Below, one piece after another: positions 43,301-51,190 of a stretch of DNA of 64,000 bases. Under the pieces are notes generated by a model. The model saw only the letters and a program-made list of their open reading frames with translations, did no database searches and was not told the origin of the DNA. Source of the DNA: Halobacillus sp. A5. GTDB lineage: Bacteria; Bacillota; Bacilli; Bacillales; Halobacillaceae. Both the position numbers and the translations under genes were made by a program. Numbering within the stretch: position 1 is the stretch's first letter; each line of letters starts with the position of its first letter. The stretch is from the NCBI RefSeq assembly GCF_024189315.1, contig NZ_JAIZEO010000003.1, forward strand, positions 1 through 64,000, in the 5' to 3' direction.

Positions 43301-44386
43301 ATGAGACAGCAGACGAAACAGATGATTGAGCAGCTTCTTTCTTTTATTATATATCGAGGTTCGACGGGGAAAGATTTTCAGGAGTTGGCACTCACTTTAT
43401 TTTCCTACCAATTCGAACACAACCTTCCCTATAAAAAGTATTGTCAAAAAAGGAGAAAAACCCCGTTGACGGTCAAGCACTGGCAGGAGATCCCTGCCAT
43501 GCCGATCCAGGCATTTAAGGAACTGCCTTTAGCCTGTGAGTCAACAAGAACCCCTGAAGCTGTATTTTTGACTAGTGGAACGACAAATGCTGAGAAACGA
43601 GGGCAGAACATTCATCCTGCTTTAGCCGTGTGGGATGGATCCATGATGACGGCTTTTAAACAATTTGTCTTGCCGGAACAACAAACCGCCGCCATTTATG
43701 TGCTTTCTCCTGCGGAAGATTTGAATCAACACTCTTCTTTATCGCGATATTTAACAAACGCCGTCAAGCATTTCGGCACAGAAGACAGCCGATTTTTCTT
43801 TAAAGAAAAGGGACTTGATATGGAGGCTTTAACGACTGCTTTAAAAGTGAAGGAAAGCAGACGAGAACCTGTTTTACTGATGGGTGCCTCATCTGCTTAT
43901 GTTCACTTTATAGACTATTGTACGGAGCGTGATCTTACCTTCCACCTCGCAGAAGGCAGCCGGATATTTGATACCGGCGGATTTAAAAGGCAGTCCCGAG
44001 AGCTGTCCCGGGAAGAATTGTACGAATCTTTTTCCAGGGTATTTGACGTTGGTCCAAACAGCTTTATTAACATGTACGGGATGACAGAATTAAGTTCACA
44101 GATTTACGAAGTGACCGCTCAGTCTCCGAGATTCGAGAAGGTAAACCCGGATTGGGTGAAGACACTTGTGCTGGATCCAGAGACCTTACGTCCCGTAAAA
44201 GCCGGGGAAGTTGGCGTGCTGGCTCATTACGACTTAGCGAATTGGAATTCCTGTATGGCTGTCTTAACTGAGGATATGGGTTTCGAAACAGAGAATGGCT
44301 TTGTCCTTCTCGGCCGGGTGGAGGGTTCAGAAGCACGCGGCTGCTCCATTGCAGTGGATGAGCTTATGAGAGCAAACGGAAAGTAG
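43301..44386 (+). CDS. LuxE-like acyl-protein synthetase (carboxylate-activating)
   Basis: A 361-residue protein. The start ATG 43301 follows AAAGGAG; the upstream in-frame start at 43226 lies inside the permease gene. The LuxE/adenylate-forming hallmark FLTSGTTNAEKRG (89-101), IPAMPIQAFK (64-73) and the C-terminal RGCSIAVDEL are visible. LuxE activates a fatty acid as acyl-AMP and passes it to the reductase. The next gene encodes a LuxC-type reductase, so the pair should reduce a carboxylic acid to an aldehyde. There are no luciferase (luxAB) genes here, and the TPP riboswitch argues for a thiamine-related carboxylate over a fatty acid. Confidence 0.85.
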   Translation: MRQQTKQMIEQLLSFIIYRGSTGKDFQELALTLFSYQFEHNLPYKKYCQKRRKTPLTVKHWQEIPAMPIQAFKELPLACESTRTPEAVFLTSGTTNAEKRGQNIHPALAVWDGSMMTAFKQFVLPEQQTAAIYVLSPAEDLNQHSSLSRYLTNAVKHFGTEDSRFFFKEKGLDMEALTTALKVKESRREPVLLMGASSAYVHFIDYCTERDLTFHLAEGSRIFDTGGFKRQSRELSREELYESFSRVFDVGPNSFINMYGMTELSSQIYEVTAQSPRFEKVNPDWVKTLVLDPETLRPVKAGEVGVLAHYDLANWNSCMAVLTEDMGFETENGFVLLGRVEGSEARGCSIAVDELMRANGK

Positions 44387-44395
44387 GGATCCCTG

Positions 44396-45847
44396 ATGCG
44401 CAATGAACAACAAGAGATCGAGGCTTATTTCATTCCTGATACGATTCAACTGACGTCATTTACTACGCGGGAATTGGAGTCGAAGCAAGGGAAGTTGATT
44501 TTAAAATACCCGGTCCTTTCAGGAGAAGATATTCAATGCATTACAGAGACCATAAAGGCTAATCAGAAAAATTATCTGGACAAGCTCCAGACTACTGAAG
44601 TAATCGACCTGGTGGACGCAGCAGTCCAGAAATGGCTGGATCCTGATTATCATTGGAGGCAATTAGCAGAGACATGGCTTCCTGTGATCACAGGCTATGA
44701 TGCTGAAATGATCCGGCTAGAGTTAAAACGATTCCTGCGCACCTTTCGTAAAAAAGAACTGCTTCGTTTTTTAGTAGAAGAGTTTGACGACCCGGCTGTA
44801 CTCGATGATTTTCGTCCCAGGAAAAAGGGAGGTCTCAGCAAAGCCTATGGTCCCGATCTTATCCTGCACTTTTTTTCAGGAAACGTACCAGGACTCCCGG
44901 TTTGGAATTTGGTCATGGGGTTGCTTGTTAAATCGGGGCAGCTTGGAAAAACTTCCTCTTCAGAGCCGCTCCTGCCTGTATTATTTGCTAAGTCCCTGGA
45001 AGAAGTGGATCCTGAGCTGGCAAAGACATTAGCAGTGCTGCCATGGAAAGGGGGAGAAGATCAGCTTGAACACCCAGCCATACAAGCAGCCGAGGCTGTG
45101 GTGGCCTACGGCTCAAGTGAATCAGTAGAAAATATAAGGAAGGGGGTTCCTGCTCACAAGCGGTTTTTAAGCTATGGACATAAAATCAGTTTCGCGATGG
45201 TCGGCAAGGAAGCCCTGACACTGGATCTCTGCAGGGAGTCCGTCCACAGCCTGGCGGAAGATGTTTCCGTCTATGATCAGCAGGGATGTGTATCTCCTCA
45301 AATCATTTATGTAGAACAAGGGGGAAGCGTGAGCCCGAGAGAATTTGCTCAGCTCTTAGCTAATGAAATGGATCATTATAATCGTAAGAAACCAAGAGGC
45401 CCCCTCCTTGAAAGTGAAGCTTTAGCCATTCAGTCTTTTCGCAGTCAACATGAATTTCAAATCGAAAGTAGTGTGTATGGCCATCCTGACGATACCAGCT
45501 GGACTGTGGTTTATCATCCAGAACCTGATTTTGAACCCTCCCCTTTAAATCGAACTGTTCATGTGTTTAGCTGTACTCACTTAGAGCAGGTTTATCCTAA
45601 GCTGTCTAGTTATCGTCAATATTTACAAACAGCCGGTGTGGCTGTTGGGCCAGACCGATTATTTAAGCTGTCTGAAGACCTGGGGAAAGCGGGGGTCAGC
45701 CGGGTTTGTGCCGTAGGGAAGATGGCGCAGGCTCCTTCTGGCTGGCACCATGACGGACAGTTCAATTTATTAAACCTCATCCGCTGGACAGATATTGAAA
45801 CGAGTGCGGAACAACACGCCGAACAGTATGATGAAGATTCAGAATAG
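44396..45847 (+). CDS. LuxC-like acyl reductase
   Basis: A 483-residue acyl-CoA reductase (LuxC family, aldehyde-dehydrogenase fold), about the normal length. HFFSGNVPGLPVWNLV (158-173) forms the nucleotide site and the catalytic cysteine lies in YDQQGCVSPQ (C298). It takes the acyl group from the LuxE partner and reduces it to aldehyde with NAD(P)H. It starts nine bases after luxE with a weak site, and is probably translationally linked. The coupling LuxE-LuxC-SDR predicts acid to aldehyde to alcohol. Confidence 0.88.
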   Translation: MRNEQQEIEAYFIPDTIQLTSFTTRELESKQGKLILKYPVLSGEDIQCITETIKANQKNYLDKLQTTEVIDLVDAAVQKWLDPDYHWRQLAETWLPVITGYDAEMIRLELKRFLRTFRKKELLRFLVEEFDDPAVLDDFRPRKKGGLSKAYGPDLILHFFSGNVPGLPVWNLVMGLLVKSGQLGKTSSSEPLLPVLFAKSLEEVDPELAKTLAVLPWKGGEDQLEHPAIQAAEAVVAYGSSESVENIRKGVPAHKRFLSYGHKISFAMVGKEALTLDLCRESVHSLAEDVSVYDQQGCVSPQIIYVEQGGSVSPREFAQLLANEMDHYNRKKPRGPLLESEALAIQSFRSQHEFQIESSVYGHPDDTSWTVVYHPEPDFEPSPLNRTVHVFSCTHLEQVYPKLSSYRQYLQTAGVAVGPDRLFKLSEDLGKAGVSRVCAVGKMAQAPSGWHHDGQFNLLNLIRWTDIETSAEQHAEQYDEDSE

Positions 45848-45859
45848 GAGGTATGAAAA

Positions 45860-46627
45860 ATGGATTTGAAAGGAAAAATTACTTTAGTAACTGGCGCCAG
45901 TCGGGGGATTGGGGCTGAAATTGCAAAAGCTTTTGGAGAGGAAGGGGCATTCGTTATCGTCAATTACCTTCAAAATGAAGCAAAAGCAGCGACAGTCGTT
46001 GACCATATTGAAAACCAGGGCGGGGAATCAACAGCCATGCAGGCGGATGTGACCGACGAGCAATCAGTTCAAGACATGGTCGCAAAAATAGTCGATTCAT
46101 TTGGCGCCATTGACGTCATCGTCAATAATGCCCTGCCTTCTTACACCTTCAACCCGAAAAAGCGAAAAGCCGCATGGGACATGAAGTGGGAAGACTATCA
46201 GAAACAAATCGAAGGGAGCATAGGTGGAGCTTTCAATGTGTGTAAAGCGGTGATGCCATATATGAAAGAACAAAATGGCGGACGAATGATCAACCTGCTA
46301 ACGAACTTAATCGATCTTCCATTAGTCCCTTACCACGACTATACGACAGCAAAAGCAGGGCTGCTCGGATACAGCCGCAACCTCGCAGTCGATTTAGGTC
46401 CGTTTGGGATAACAGTGAACTGTGTAGCACCAGGTTTGACGTACCCTACAGATTCTAGTCTGGAAACAAAAGAAGACGTACGGGAGGAAATTGCCCGTCT
46501 TACACCGATGGGGAAAGTCGCTTCACCAGAAGACATTACCGGAAGTGTCCTGTTTTTTGCTTCCGACTGGGCATCGTTTATTACCGGGCAGTGCATTCAT
46601 GTAGATGGCGGATTAGTAATGAAATAG
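45860..46627 (+). CDS. SDR oxidoreductase of the TPP-riboswitch operon
   Basis: A 255-residue FabG-like short-chain dehydrogenase starting after TAGGAGG, 12 bases behind luxC. Nucleotide motif TGASRGIG (11-18), catalytic Y161 and K165 (YTTAK). Two family positions are unusual: the NNAG motif is NNALPSY (89-95) and the catalytic serine position is Thr148 (LLTNL). It may reduce the aldehyde made by LuxC to an alcohol. FabG-like naming would be misleading here, since no fatty-acid synthesis genes are present. Confidence 0.85.
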   Translation: MDLKGKITLVTGASRGIGAEIAKAFGEEGAFVIVNYLQNEAKAATVVDHIENQGGESTAMQADVTDEQSVQDMVAKIVDSFGAIDVIVNNALPSYTFNPKKRKAAWDMKWEDYQKQIEGSIGGAFNVCKAVMPYMKEQNGGRMINLLTNLIDLPLVPYHDYTTAKAGLLGYSRNLAVDLGPFGITVNCVAPGLTYPTDSSLETKEDVREEIARLTPMGKVASPEDITGSVLFFASDWASFITGQCIHVDGGLVMK

Positions 46628-46650
46628 TGAAACAGGAACACCCGAAAAGT

Positions 46651-46688
46651 CCCCTTCACCAAGCAGTCACGCCTGGGAAGGGGTTTTT
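46651..46688 (+). terminator. Terminator of the TPP-riboswitch operon
   Basis: CCCCTTC / GAAGGGG stem followed by TTTTTA, 24 bases after the SDR stop. It confines the operon to four genes. Confidence 0.8.
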
Positions 46689-46841
46689 ACTTATTCCTGT
46701 TGGAGAGCTCCTTCTTAGCAGTAATTCTGGCTTGAGAAATTTTTTCCTAAAACGTTTATACTGTAGTCCAGGCTGTGGAACTATTAAACTATCAAATCCC
46801 CCCTCCTAAAGAGAGCGCGGGGGAAGGAAGGCGGAATAAGT

Positions 46842-47288
46842 ATGATGTGGTTTTTCCTGGCAATATTTGCACTGTTAGCTGGCATGGCCCTGCCCACACA
46901 ATTTAGTATCAACGCGGTTTTACGTTCACATGTGGTTAGTCCCTATTTAGCCTCGTTGATCTCTTTTTTTATTGGGACGATTGTGTTGGTCGTGGTTACA
47001 CTATCTCTTGATAAAGGATTAAAGATACATAAAGAACTGTTTCAGCAGCCCTGGTGGATTTGGACAGGCGGGGTATTAGGAGCTTTTTATGTCCTGGCAA
47101 CGATCGTGCTGATTCCAAAATTAGGAGCAGCCAATACCATTGCGTATATTCTGGCAGGGCAGATTTTTATGTCGATTGTGATCGACCATTTCGGCCTCAT
47201 TCACGTGCCCGTTCACGAAATAAGTCTGCCTAGGATTGGGGGAGCGATTTTAATTGCTGCAGGTGTTATACTCGTTCAAAAATTTTAA
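46842..47288 (+). CDS. DMT-superfamily (YdcZ/DUF606) small membrane protein
   Basis: A 148-residue protein with five hydrophobic helices (FFLAIFALLAGMALPTQFSI first), the layout of the DUF606/YdcZ half-size drug/metabolite transporter family. Characteristic ALPTQFSINAVLR and GAANTIAYILAGQIFMS. It starts at ATG 46842 after GGAAGG. These proteins usually work as homo- or heterodimers. Substrate unknown. Confidence 0.85.
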   Translation: MMWFFLAIFALLAGMALPTQFSINAVLRSHVVSPYLASLISFFIGTIVLVVVTLSLDKGLKIHKELFQQPWWIWTGGVLGAFYVLATIVLIPKLGAANTIAYILAGQIFMSIVIDHFGLIHVPVHEISLPRIGGAILIAAGVILVQKF

Positions 47289-47310
47289 TTGAAGAATAGG
47301 GGGTTATGAT

Positions 47311-47550
47311 TTGTATATTATAGTGTTCTTAAGTATTTTGGCTATTACATTTGCTCTTTTCACTCCTTTTTCTCTCTATTTTCCTTTTGTCGCATTAATT
47401 ATCTCGTTTGTGTGCATTTATAAGATATCTAAGAGAGAAAACAATAAAATTCTTAAGGTTAGCAAGTTCATTGCCATTGGGGGCTGTATAGTCGCCCTTC
47501 TCAATTTAAGTTACTATGGGTTACCGATGATCGGTGAGTGGCAGAAATAA
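47311..47550 (+). CDS. Small membrane protein, 79 aa
   Basis: Starts at TTG 47311 behind AGGGGG, 22 bases after the DMT gene. About three hydrophobic helices separated by a basic loop (KISKRENNKILKVSK). No known motif. Followed by a terminator at 47593-47617, so it is the last gene of a two-gene unit. Confidence 0.6.
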   Translation: MYIIVFLSILAITFALFTPFSLYFPFVALIISFVCIYKISKRENNKILKVSKFIAIGGCIVALLNLSYYGLPMIGEWQK

Positions 47551-47592
47551 TAATTCTCTGTTATTTAACCGCGTGTGGGTTTCCTACAAGCT

Positions 47593-47617
47593 GATAACAC
47601 CAATCTTTGGTGTTATC
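47593..47617 (+). terminator. Rho-independent terminator-like hairpin
   Basis: GATAACACC / GGTGTTATC stem with a seven-base loop and ATTCT tail. Confidence 0.65.
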
Positions 47618-47704
47618 ATTCTAATGTCTCCTTCATGAAAACCATTCTAGGATTTAAATTACCATTAATCCTCAGTAATTCTCATGGGAGATGTAATGAA
47701 GAAA

Positions 47705-47735
47705 TTGTTCATATTTTGCTCAGAATGTTCATAAA
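47705..47735. repeat. Two-unit GTTCAT repeat
   Basis: TTGTTCATA and ATGTTCATA, 20 bases apart, in the gap 47618-47764. Same family as the array at 60806-60900. Confidence 0.5.
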
Positions 47736-47764
47736 TGTAAACTCTTAGCCACTAGATATGATGC

Positions 47765-47793
47765 AAAAAAATCCAGAGCTGTTTGCTCTGGAT
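47765..47793 (-). terminator. Terminator of the small Spo0E-like gene
   Basis: On the minus strand ATCCAGAG / CTCTGGAT with a seven-base loop, followed by TTTTTT. It is about 170 bases after the Spo0E-like stop, leaving a long 3' untranslated segment that itself folds (47819-47888). Confidence 0.8.
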
Positions 47794-47961
47794 CATGGAG
47801 ACGAAAACTTGATTGAAGGAAGGAACTGACCGGGCAAACAAGGTAGCAACATAATAATAGGTGACCAGCCAGTTCCGTTTACTATTATTTACCTTCGATA
47901 AGGAAAATAATCATAAGCATTAAAAATCCATACTTTTGAATCACCCGTTCGTGCCTGGTCT

Positions 47962-48114
47962 TTAATTTGAATTGTTGTGGAGTATATTTAAAAGCCTGTC
48001 CAATTCCCGTGAAATTCTTAAGATCTCTTTATAATCTTTTTTGGTGAGGTAAGCAATATACATTTTTTCACGGAGCTCCTCAATTTGTTGTTCTATGGTT
48101 TCATTTTCCTTCAA
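47962..48114 (-). CDS. Second Spo0E-like phosphatase, TTG start
   Basis: A 50-residue protein starting at TTG 48114, five bases behind AAGGTGGTG. It reads as a helical hairpin (TIEQQIEELREKMYIAYL ... RISRELDRLLN) and carries the S-x-x-L-D signature as SRELD. It may act on Spo0A~P or a related response regulator. It lies just downstream of a CheY-like gene on the same strand. Confidence 0.7.
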   Translation of the reverse strand: MKENETIEQQIEELREKMYIAYLTKKDYKEILRISRELDRLLNILHNNSN

Positions 48115-48196
48115 TACGGCACCACCTTAATGCATGTAGACGTTAACCATGAAGACAGCAGCACAGTCACTGCGAACGAGCTGCTCATAAAAGTAT

Positions 48197-48565
48197 TTAT
48201 GATGATTGAGCAAGAACTCTTTCCAGGATGCTTGGAATCCTTTCAAAAAAAGGCTTTTGAACAAAATCAAATGCTCCTATTTTTGCGCATAGATCCATCT
48301 GTTGTTGATCATCTACTGAGGAGCAGATGATCACTTTGGCTTCAGGGTGCTGGCGCAAAAGCTCTTCCAAGGTTTTTGTTCCGCTCATTCTGGGCATTAC
48401 CACATCTAGAAGAACGACGTCAGGTAAATGCTCAGCATACTGAATAATTCCTTCCACCCCGTTATCTGCTTCAACTGTTACTTTAAAAGAATGTGCCTCG
48501 AGAATGGATGTTAACCAATTTCTCATAAATAAAGAATCATCAATAATCATCGCCGTCCACATCAC
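48197..48565 (-). CDS. CheY-like single-domain response regulator
   Basis: A 122-residue receiver domain with the acidic pocket D9-D10, phosphoacceptor D54 (VVLLDVVMPRMSG), a switch serine (ICSSVD) and conserved K104 (VQKPF). No output domain and no kinase gene nearby, so it is an orphan, resembling chemotaxis CheY or stand-alone signal proteins. It could share a transcript with the Spo0E-like gene 82 bases downstream. Region 48566-48939 upstream shows no gene. Confidence 0.88.
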   Translation of the reverse strand: MMWTAMIIDDSLFMRNWLTSILEAHSFKVTVEADNGVEGIIQYAEHLPDVVLLDVVMPRMSGTKTLEELLRQHPEAKVIICSSVDDQQQMDLCAKIGAFDFVQKPFFERIPSILERVLAQSS

Positions 48566-48939
48566 ATGTTCCTTTCTAACCCATACACAAGAATAACCAG
48601 CGTGAGAACCCTGGCTGGAAATACTCTTTCATAGCTGCCTAAATGGAAGCTGATGTCATCATTTCTATAAAACGCTTTTCTCGCTTTTTTATCGTAAAAA
48701 TGTGACCTATGCAAAGTATCCCTTCTGTAATCTTCTGCTGTTCATTATAGTGTACAAAGAATAGGAGTGGTAGTTATTGATTATGTTCAAGGCTCTTGTA
48801 TCGCGTATTATTAGTTGAAATTGTCTGATTTTAGGGATATTTTCAGGGAAACTGTTGTTCAAAGGTTTAAAGAAAGATTCGCGTCATGAATGTTTTTGTG
48901 ACTTTAGATTCATTTTCTAAAACTCGGAAGCTCAGCGTT

Positions 48940-49647
48940 TCAGCGGTACAGACTGATATGCAGGTTCCCTTGTTGATCAAGAGTGGCAAGAAGTACATCC
49001 TGAAGTGCCGCGTTTTTTATTTTCAGTTGAATCGAGAGCCATTGTTCATCCTTCCCAAGCTCTTTAAGCTCACGAGGATCAAGCCTGCCTTCCCTGATAA
49101 TCACGCGCGGGAGGTCGAAGGGCTGAGTCGGCATTCCCATATCCGAAGGCGTGAGCGGCTGGTATTTGGGCTCTGTAAATATCGAGATTGTGCCGCCGGG
49201 CTCCCATAAAGCGAGGGCGACTTTTTGAATATCTTCGGTCTTTTCTTTTCTTAGCTCAGTTAAGAGGTATTCCAAGGAGATTCTTGCTTTTTTTAACCCG
49301 TGGTAATCAATTTGGCCTTTCTCAATAAGTGTAATGGGCGGCGGGTCCAAGAACTTCTTAAAAAGTCCCCATCTTAACGTGGCGTATACCCCGAGGAGAT
49401 AAAGAAGGACGAGCACGCTCATTGTCACAATGGAGCCGGTTAATCCGAGTCCTTCATCCGATAGAGGGTGAGCCATAATGTTTCCGATTAATAAAGCAAT
49501 GACAAAGTCGAGAAATCGTAATTGTGAAATCGAACGCTGGCCCATGATTTTGGCAACCAGTACTAAAAAGGTAAAACCCACGAAAGCACGCAGGGACCAC
49601 TGGGCAATATTCAGTGATTCTTGGCCGCTGAAAAACTCCATATGCAC
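48940..49647 (-). CDS. DUF421 (YetF/YcaP-type) membrane protein
   Basis: A 235-residue protein with three N-terminal membrane helices (WSLRAFVGFTFLVLVAKIMG first) and a cytoplasmic C-domain. The family signature MGQRSISQLRFLDFVIALLIGN is recognisable. It starts at ATG 49647 or, two codons later, ATG 49641; GAGGAGGG lies before both. Related YetF-type proteins occur in spore membranes. Function is unestablished. Confidence 0.88.
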   Translation of the reverse strand: MHMEFFSGQESLNIAQWSLRAFVGFTFLVLVAKIMGQRSISQLRFLDFVIALLIGNIMAHPLSDEGLGLTGSIVTMSVLVLLYLLGVYATLRWGLFKKFLDPPPITLIEKGQIDYHGLKKARISLEYLLTELRKEKTEDIQKVALALWEPGGTISIFTEPKYQPLTPSDMGMPTQPFDLPRVIIREGRLDPRELKELGKDEQWLSIQLKIKNAALQDVLLATLDQQGNLHISLYR

Positions 49648-49954
49648 GTACCCTCCTCCTCATCTCGACATATTAAACTACACCTTTTCTATTTTTTACC
49701 TATTATTTCATATCTATGTATTTACAGGCACCATTTTCAATCTGTAATACGTAGGTATTTAGGTTGTGCAAAGGAAGAACCATTTCGACATTTTTCCTGA
49801 AAATTTGAAATTATTCGATCAATTGTTTGTTATAATAAACATGTTTTCAAGATATTTCATGTTATATAGGAATGCAGGAGGGGATCAATCGAATTAATGT
49901 TGTTGTCTGTAGCTTTTGGAGTAAAATTCAATACAATTAGAAAAGGATGAAGAG
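49648..49954. other. Intergenic region between divergent DUF421 and amidase genes
   Basis: No gene is evident. A+T-rich; must hold both promoters, but I could not place -35/-10 pairs with confidence. Confidence 0.4.
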
Positions 49955-49981
49955 ATTATTATACATAGGAAACTTAAATGG

Positions 49982-50815
49982 ATGTTGCCGGCTGTAGTTA
50001 TTTTAGTTGTCATGGCTGTATTTTCACTCGATGATGGGAATGATGTCATACACGCGGATTCTCAGAAAGTATTTATTGATCCGGGACACGGCGGTTCCGA
50101 TTCGGGATCTACGGGAAATGGGCTGCTTGAAAAAAACGTGACACTGGACATTGCTTTAAAAACCCGGAACATATTAGATCACGATTACGAAGGTCATTCC
50201 GTCCAGCTCTCACGGACTAGTGATCAAAAGGTGTCTTTAGATGAACGTACGAACATGGCCAACAGCTGGGGAGCCGATTACCTTGTCTCCATACATATTA
50301 ATGCCGGCGGGGGTAGTGGTTTTGAGTCTTATACATACGATGGAAGTTATCCCGGTAAAGATGAAACGAACCGCCTGCGTGGAATCGTGCATGATGATGT
50401 TGTAAATCAAACGGGCTTCTATGACCGCGGGAAGAAGGAAGCTGATTTTCATATGGTGAGAGAAACGGCCATGCCGGCTGTTCTTACCGAGAATGGGTTC
50501 ATTGACAATGAAGCGGACGCGGCCTCGTTAAAATCGGAAAGCTTTTTAACGAGTATTGCAAGAGGGCACGCGGAAGGGATCGCGGATGCTTTGAATCTTT
50601 CCGAACGTTCCCAGGCATATGTGGAAGTCGTGGCTGACTCTCTGTGGACCTACAATTCAGCTGACTGGGATGACCGGGCCTCCATCGTGAGTAAGGGAGA
50701 AGTCTTCACGGTGACCCGCGATAAATTCACAGTGGGTGACGGAGAAATGTACCAGCTGGAGAATGGAAATTATATTTCAGCGAATTCGAATTATGTGAGG
50801 TATTTCAGGGAATAG
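49982..50815 (+). CDS. N-acetylmuramoyl-L-alanine amidase (Amidase_3)
   Basis: A secreted cell-wall hydrolase of 277 residues from ATG 49982. The zinc-binding set is present: H in VFIDPGHGGSD, the second histidine in LVSIHINAGG and glutamate in VLTENGFIDN. A C-terminal SH3-like domain (about 205-277) probably binds wall. The hydrophobic signal segment PAVVILVVMAVFSL has no positive residues before it from this start. The frame continues upstream as HRKLKW to an ATT-ATT pair at 49955-49960, six to nine bases after AAAAGGATG. Translation may therefore start at ATT, which would supply the missing basic n-region. Confidence 0.88.
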   Translation: MLPAVVILVVMAVFSLDDGNDVIHADSQKVFIDPGHGGSDSGSTGNGLLEKNVTLDIALKTRNILDHDYEGHSVQLSRTSDQKVSLDERTNMANSWGADYLVSIHINAGGGSGFESYTYDGSYPGKDETNRLRGIVHDDVVNQTGFYDRGKKEADFHMVRETAMPAVLTENGFIDNEADAASLKSESFLTSIARGHAEGIADALNLSERSQAYVEVVADSLWTYNSADWDDRASIVSKGEVFTVTRDKFTVGDGEMYQLENGNYISANSNYVRYFRE

Positions 50816-50929
50816 TTTCATAGAGTAGGAGTTTGATAGGCGCAAGGGAAATATTTTTCATTTTCGGTGGTTACCTGTGGGCGGTCTTCTGGCGGCGGGG
50901 CGCCACTGAACTAAAAGGAGAATAGGCCA

Positions 50930-51103
50930 ATGCCAACATTTATAGCAAAGGATTATTTAGTGAAAGATGGAAAAGTCGTCTCTCCAGGTCAGGAAATTGA
51001 ACTTAATGAGGAGCAGGCGGCGGGATTAGAGGACAAAGTGAAACCCGCCCCCGTTCCTGAATCCACTACAAAAAATGAAGATAGAAACCCTTCCTCTCAA
51101 TAA
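50930..51103 (+). CDS. Small acidic hypothetical protein, 57 aa
   Basis: ATG 50930 follows AAAAGGAG. The peptide (MPTFIAKDYLVKDGKVVSPG, then QEIELNEEQAAGLEDKVKP) has a short beta-rich head and a disordered, charged tail. It resembles small phage-associated proteins that begin with a similar head, but I cannot name the family. A clear terminator follows. Confidence 0.55.
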   Translation: MPTFIAKDYLVKDGKVVSPGQEIELNEEQAAGLEDKVKPAPVPESTTKNEDRNPSSQ

Positions 51104-51106
51104 TAC

Positions 51107-51157
51107 AAAATGGAAACGGTGAACCTTAGTAGCGAGGTTTCTCGTTTCCATTTTTTT
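51107..51157 (+). terminator. Rho-independent terminator
   Basis: AAAATGGAAACG / CGTTTCCATTTT stem with TTTTTTT, four bases after the small acidic gene. Confidence 0.85.
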
Positions 51158-51190
51158 ATCAGGGAGGGTTTGATGTATTTGGCCGGCACC

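Noticed and set aside
44396-45847. Bioluminescence (lux) operon
   Set aside because: LuxC- and LuxE-like genes are present, but luxA, luxB and luxD are not, and the TPP riboswitch and NCS2 permease point to a different role.
45860-46627. Fatty-acid synthesis FabG
   Set aside because: No fatty-acid genes are near, the NNAG motif and catalytic serine are changed, and the gene is under a TPP riboswitch.
47819-47888. Cyclic-di-GMP or other known riboswitch, suggested by GGGCAAAC
   Set aside because: The conserved core elements are not in place and no gene follows in the right orientation. The folded stretch is better explained as a 3' region of the minus-strand transcript.
48085-48330. Plus-strand open frame of 81 residues
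   Set aside because: It overlaps both the Spo0E-like gene and the CheY-like gene antisense, and has no start context.
48886-49209. Plus-strand 107-residue open frame
   Set aside because: It lies wholly antisense to the well-supported DUF421 gene and has no ribosome site or recognisable motif.
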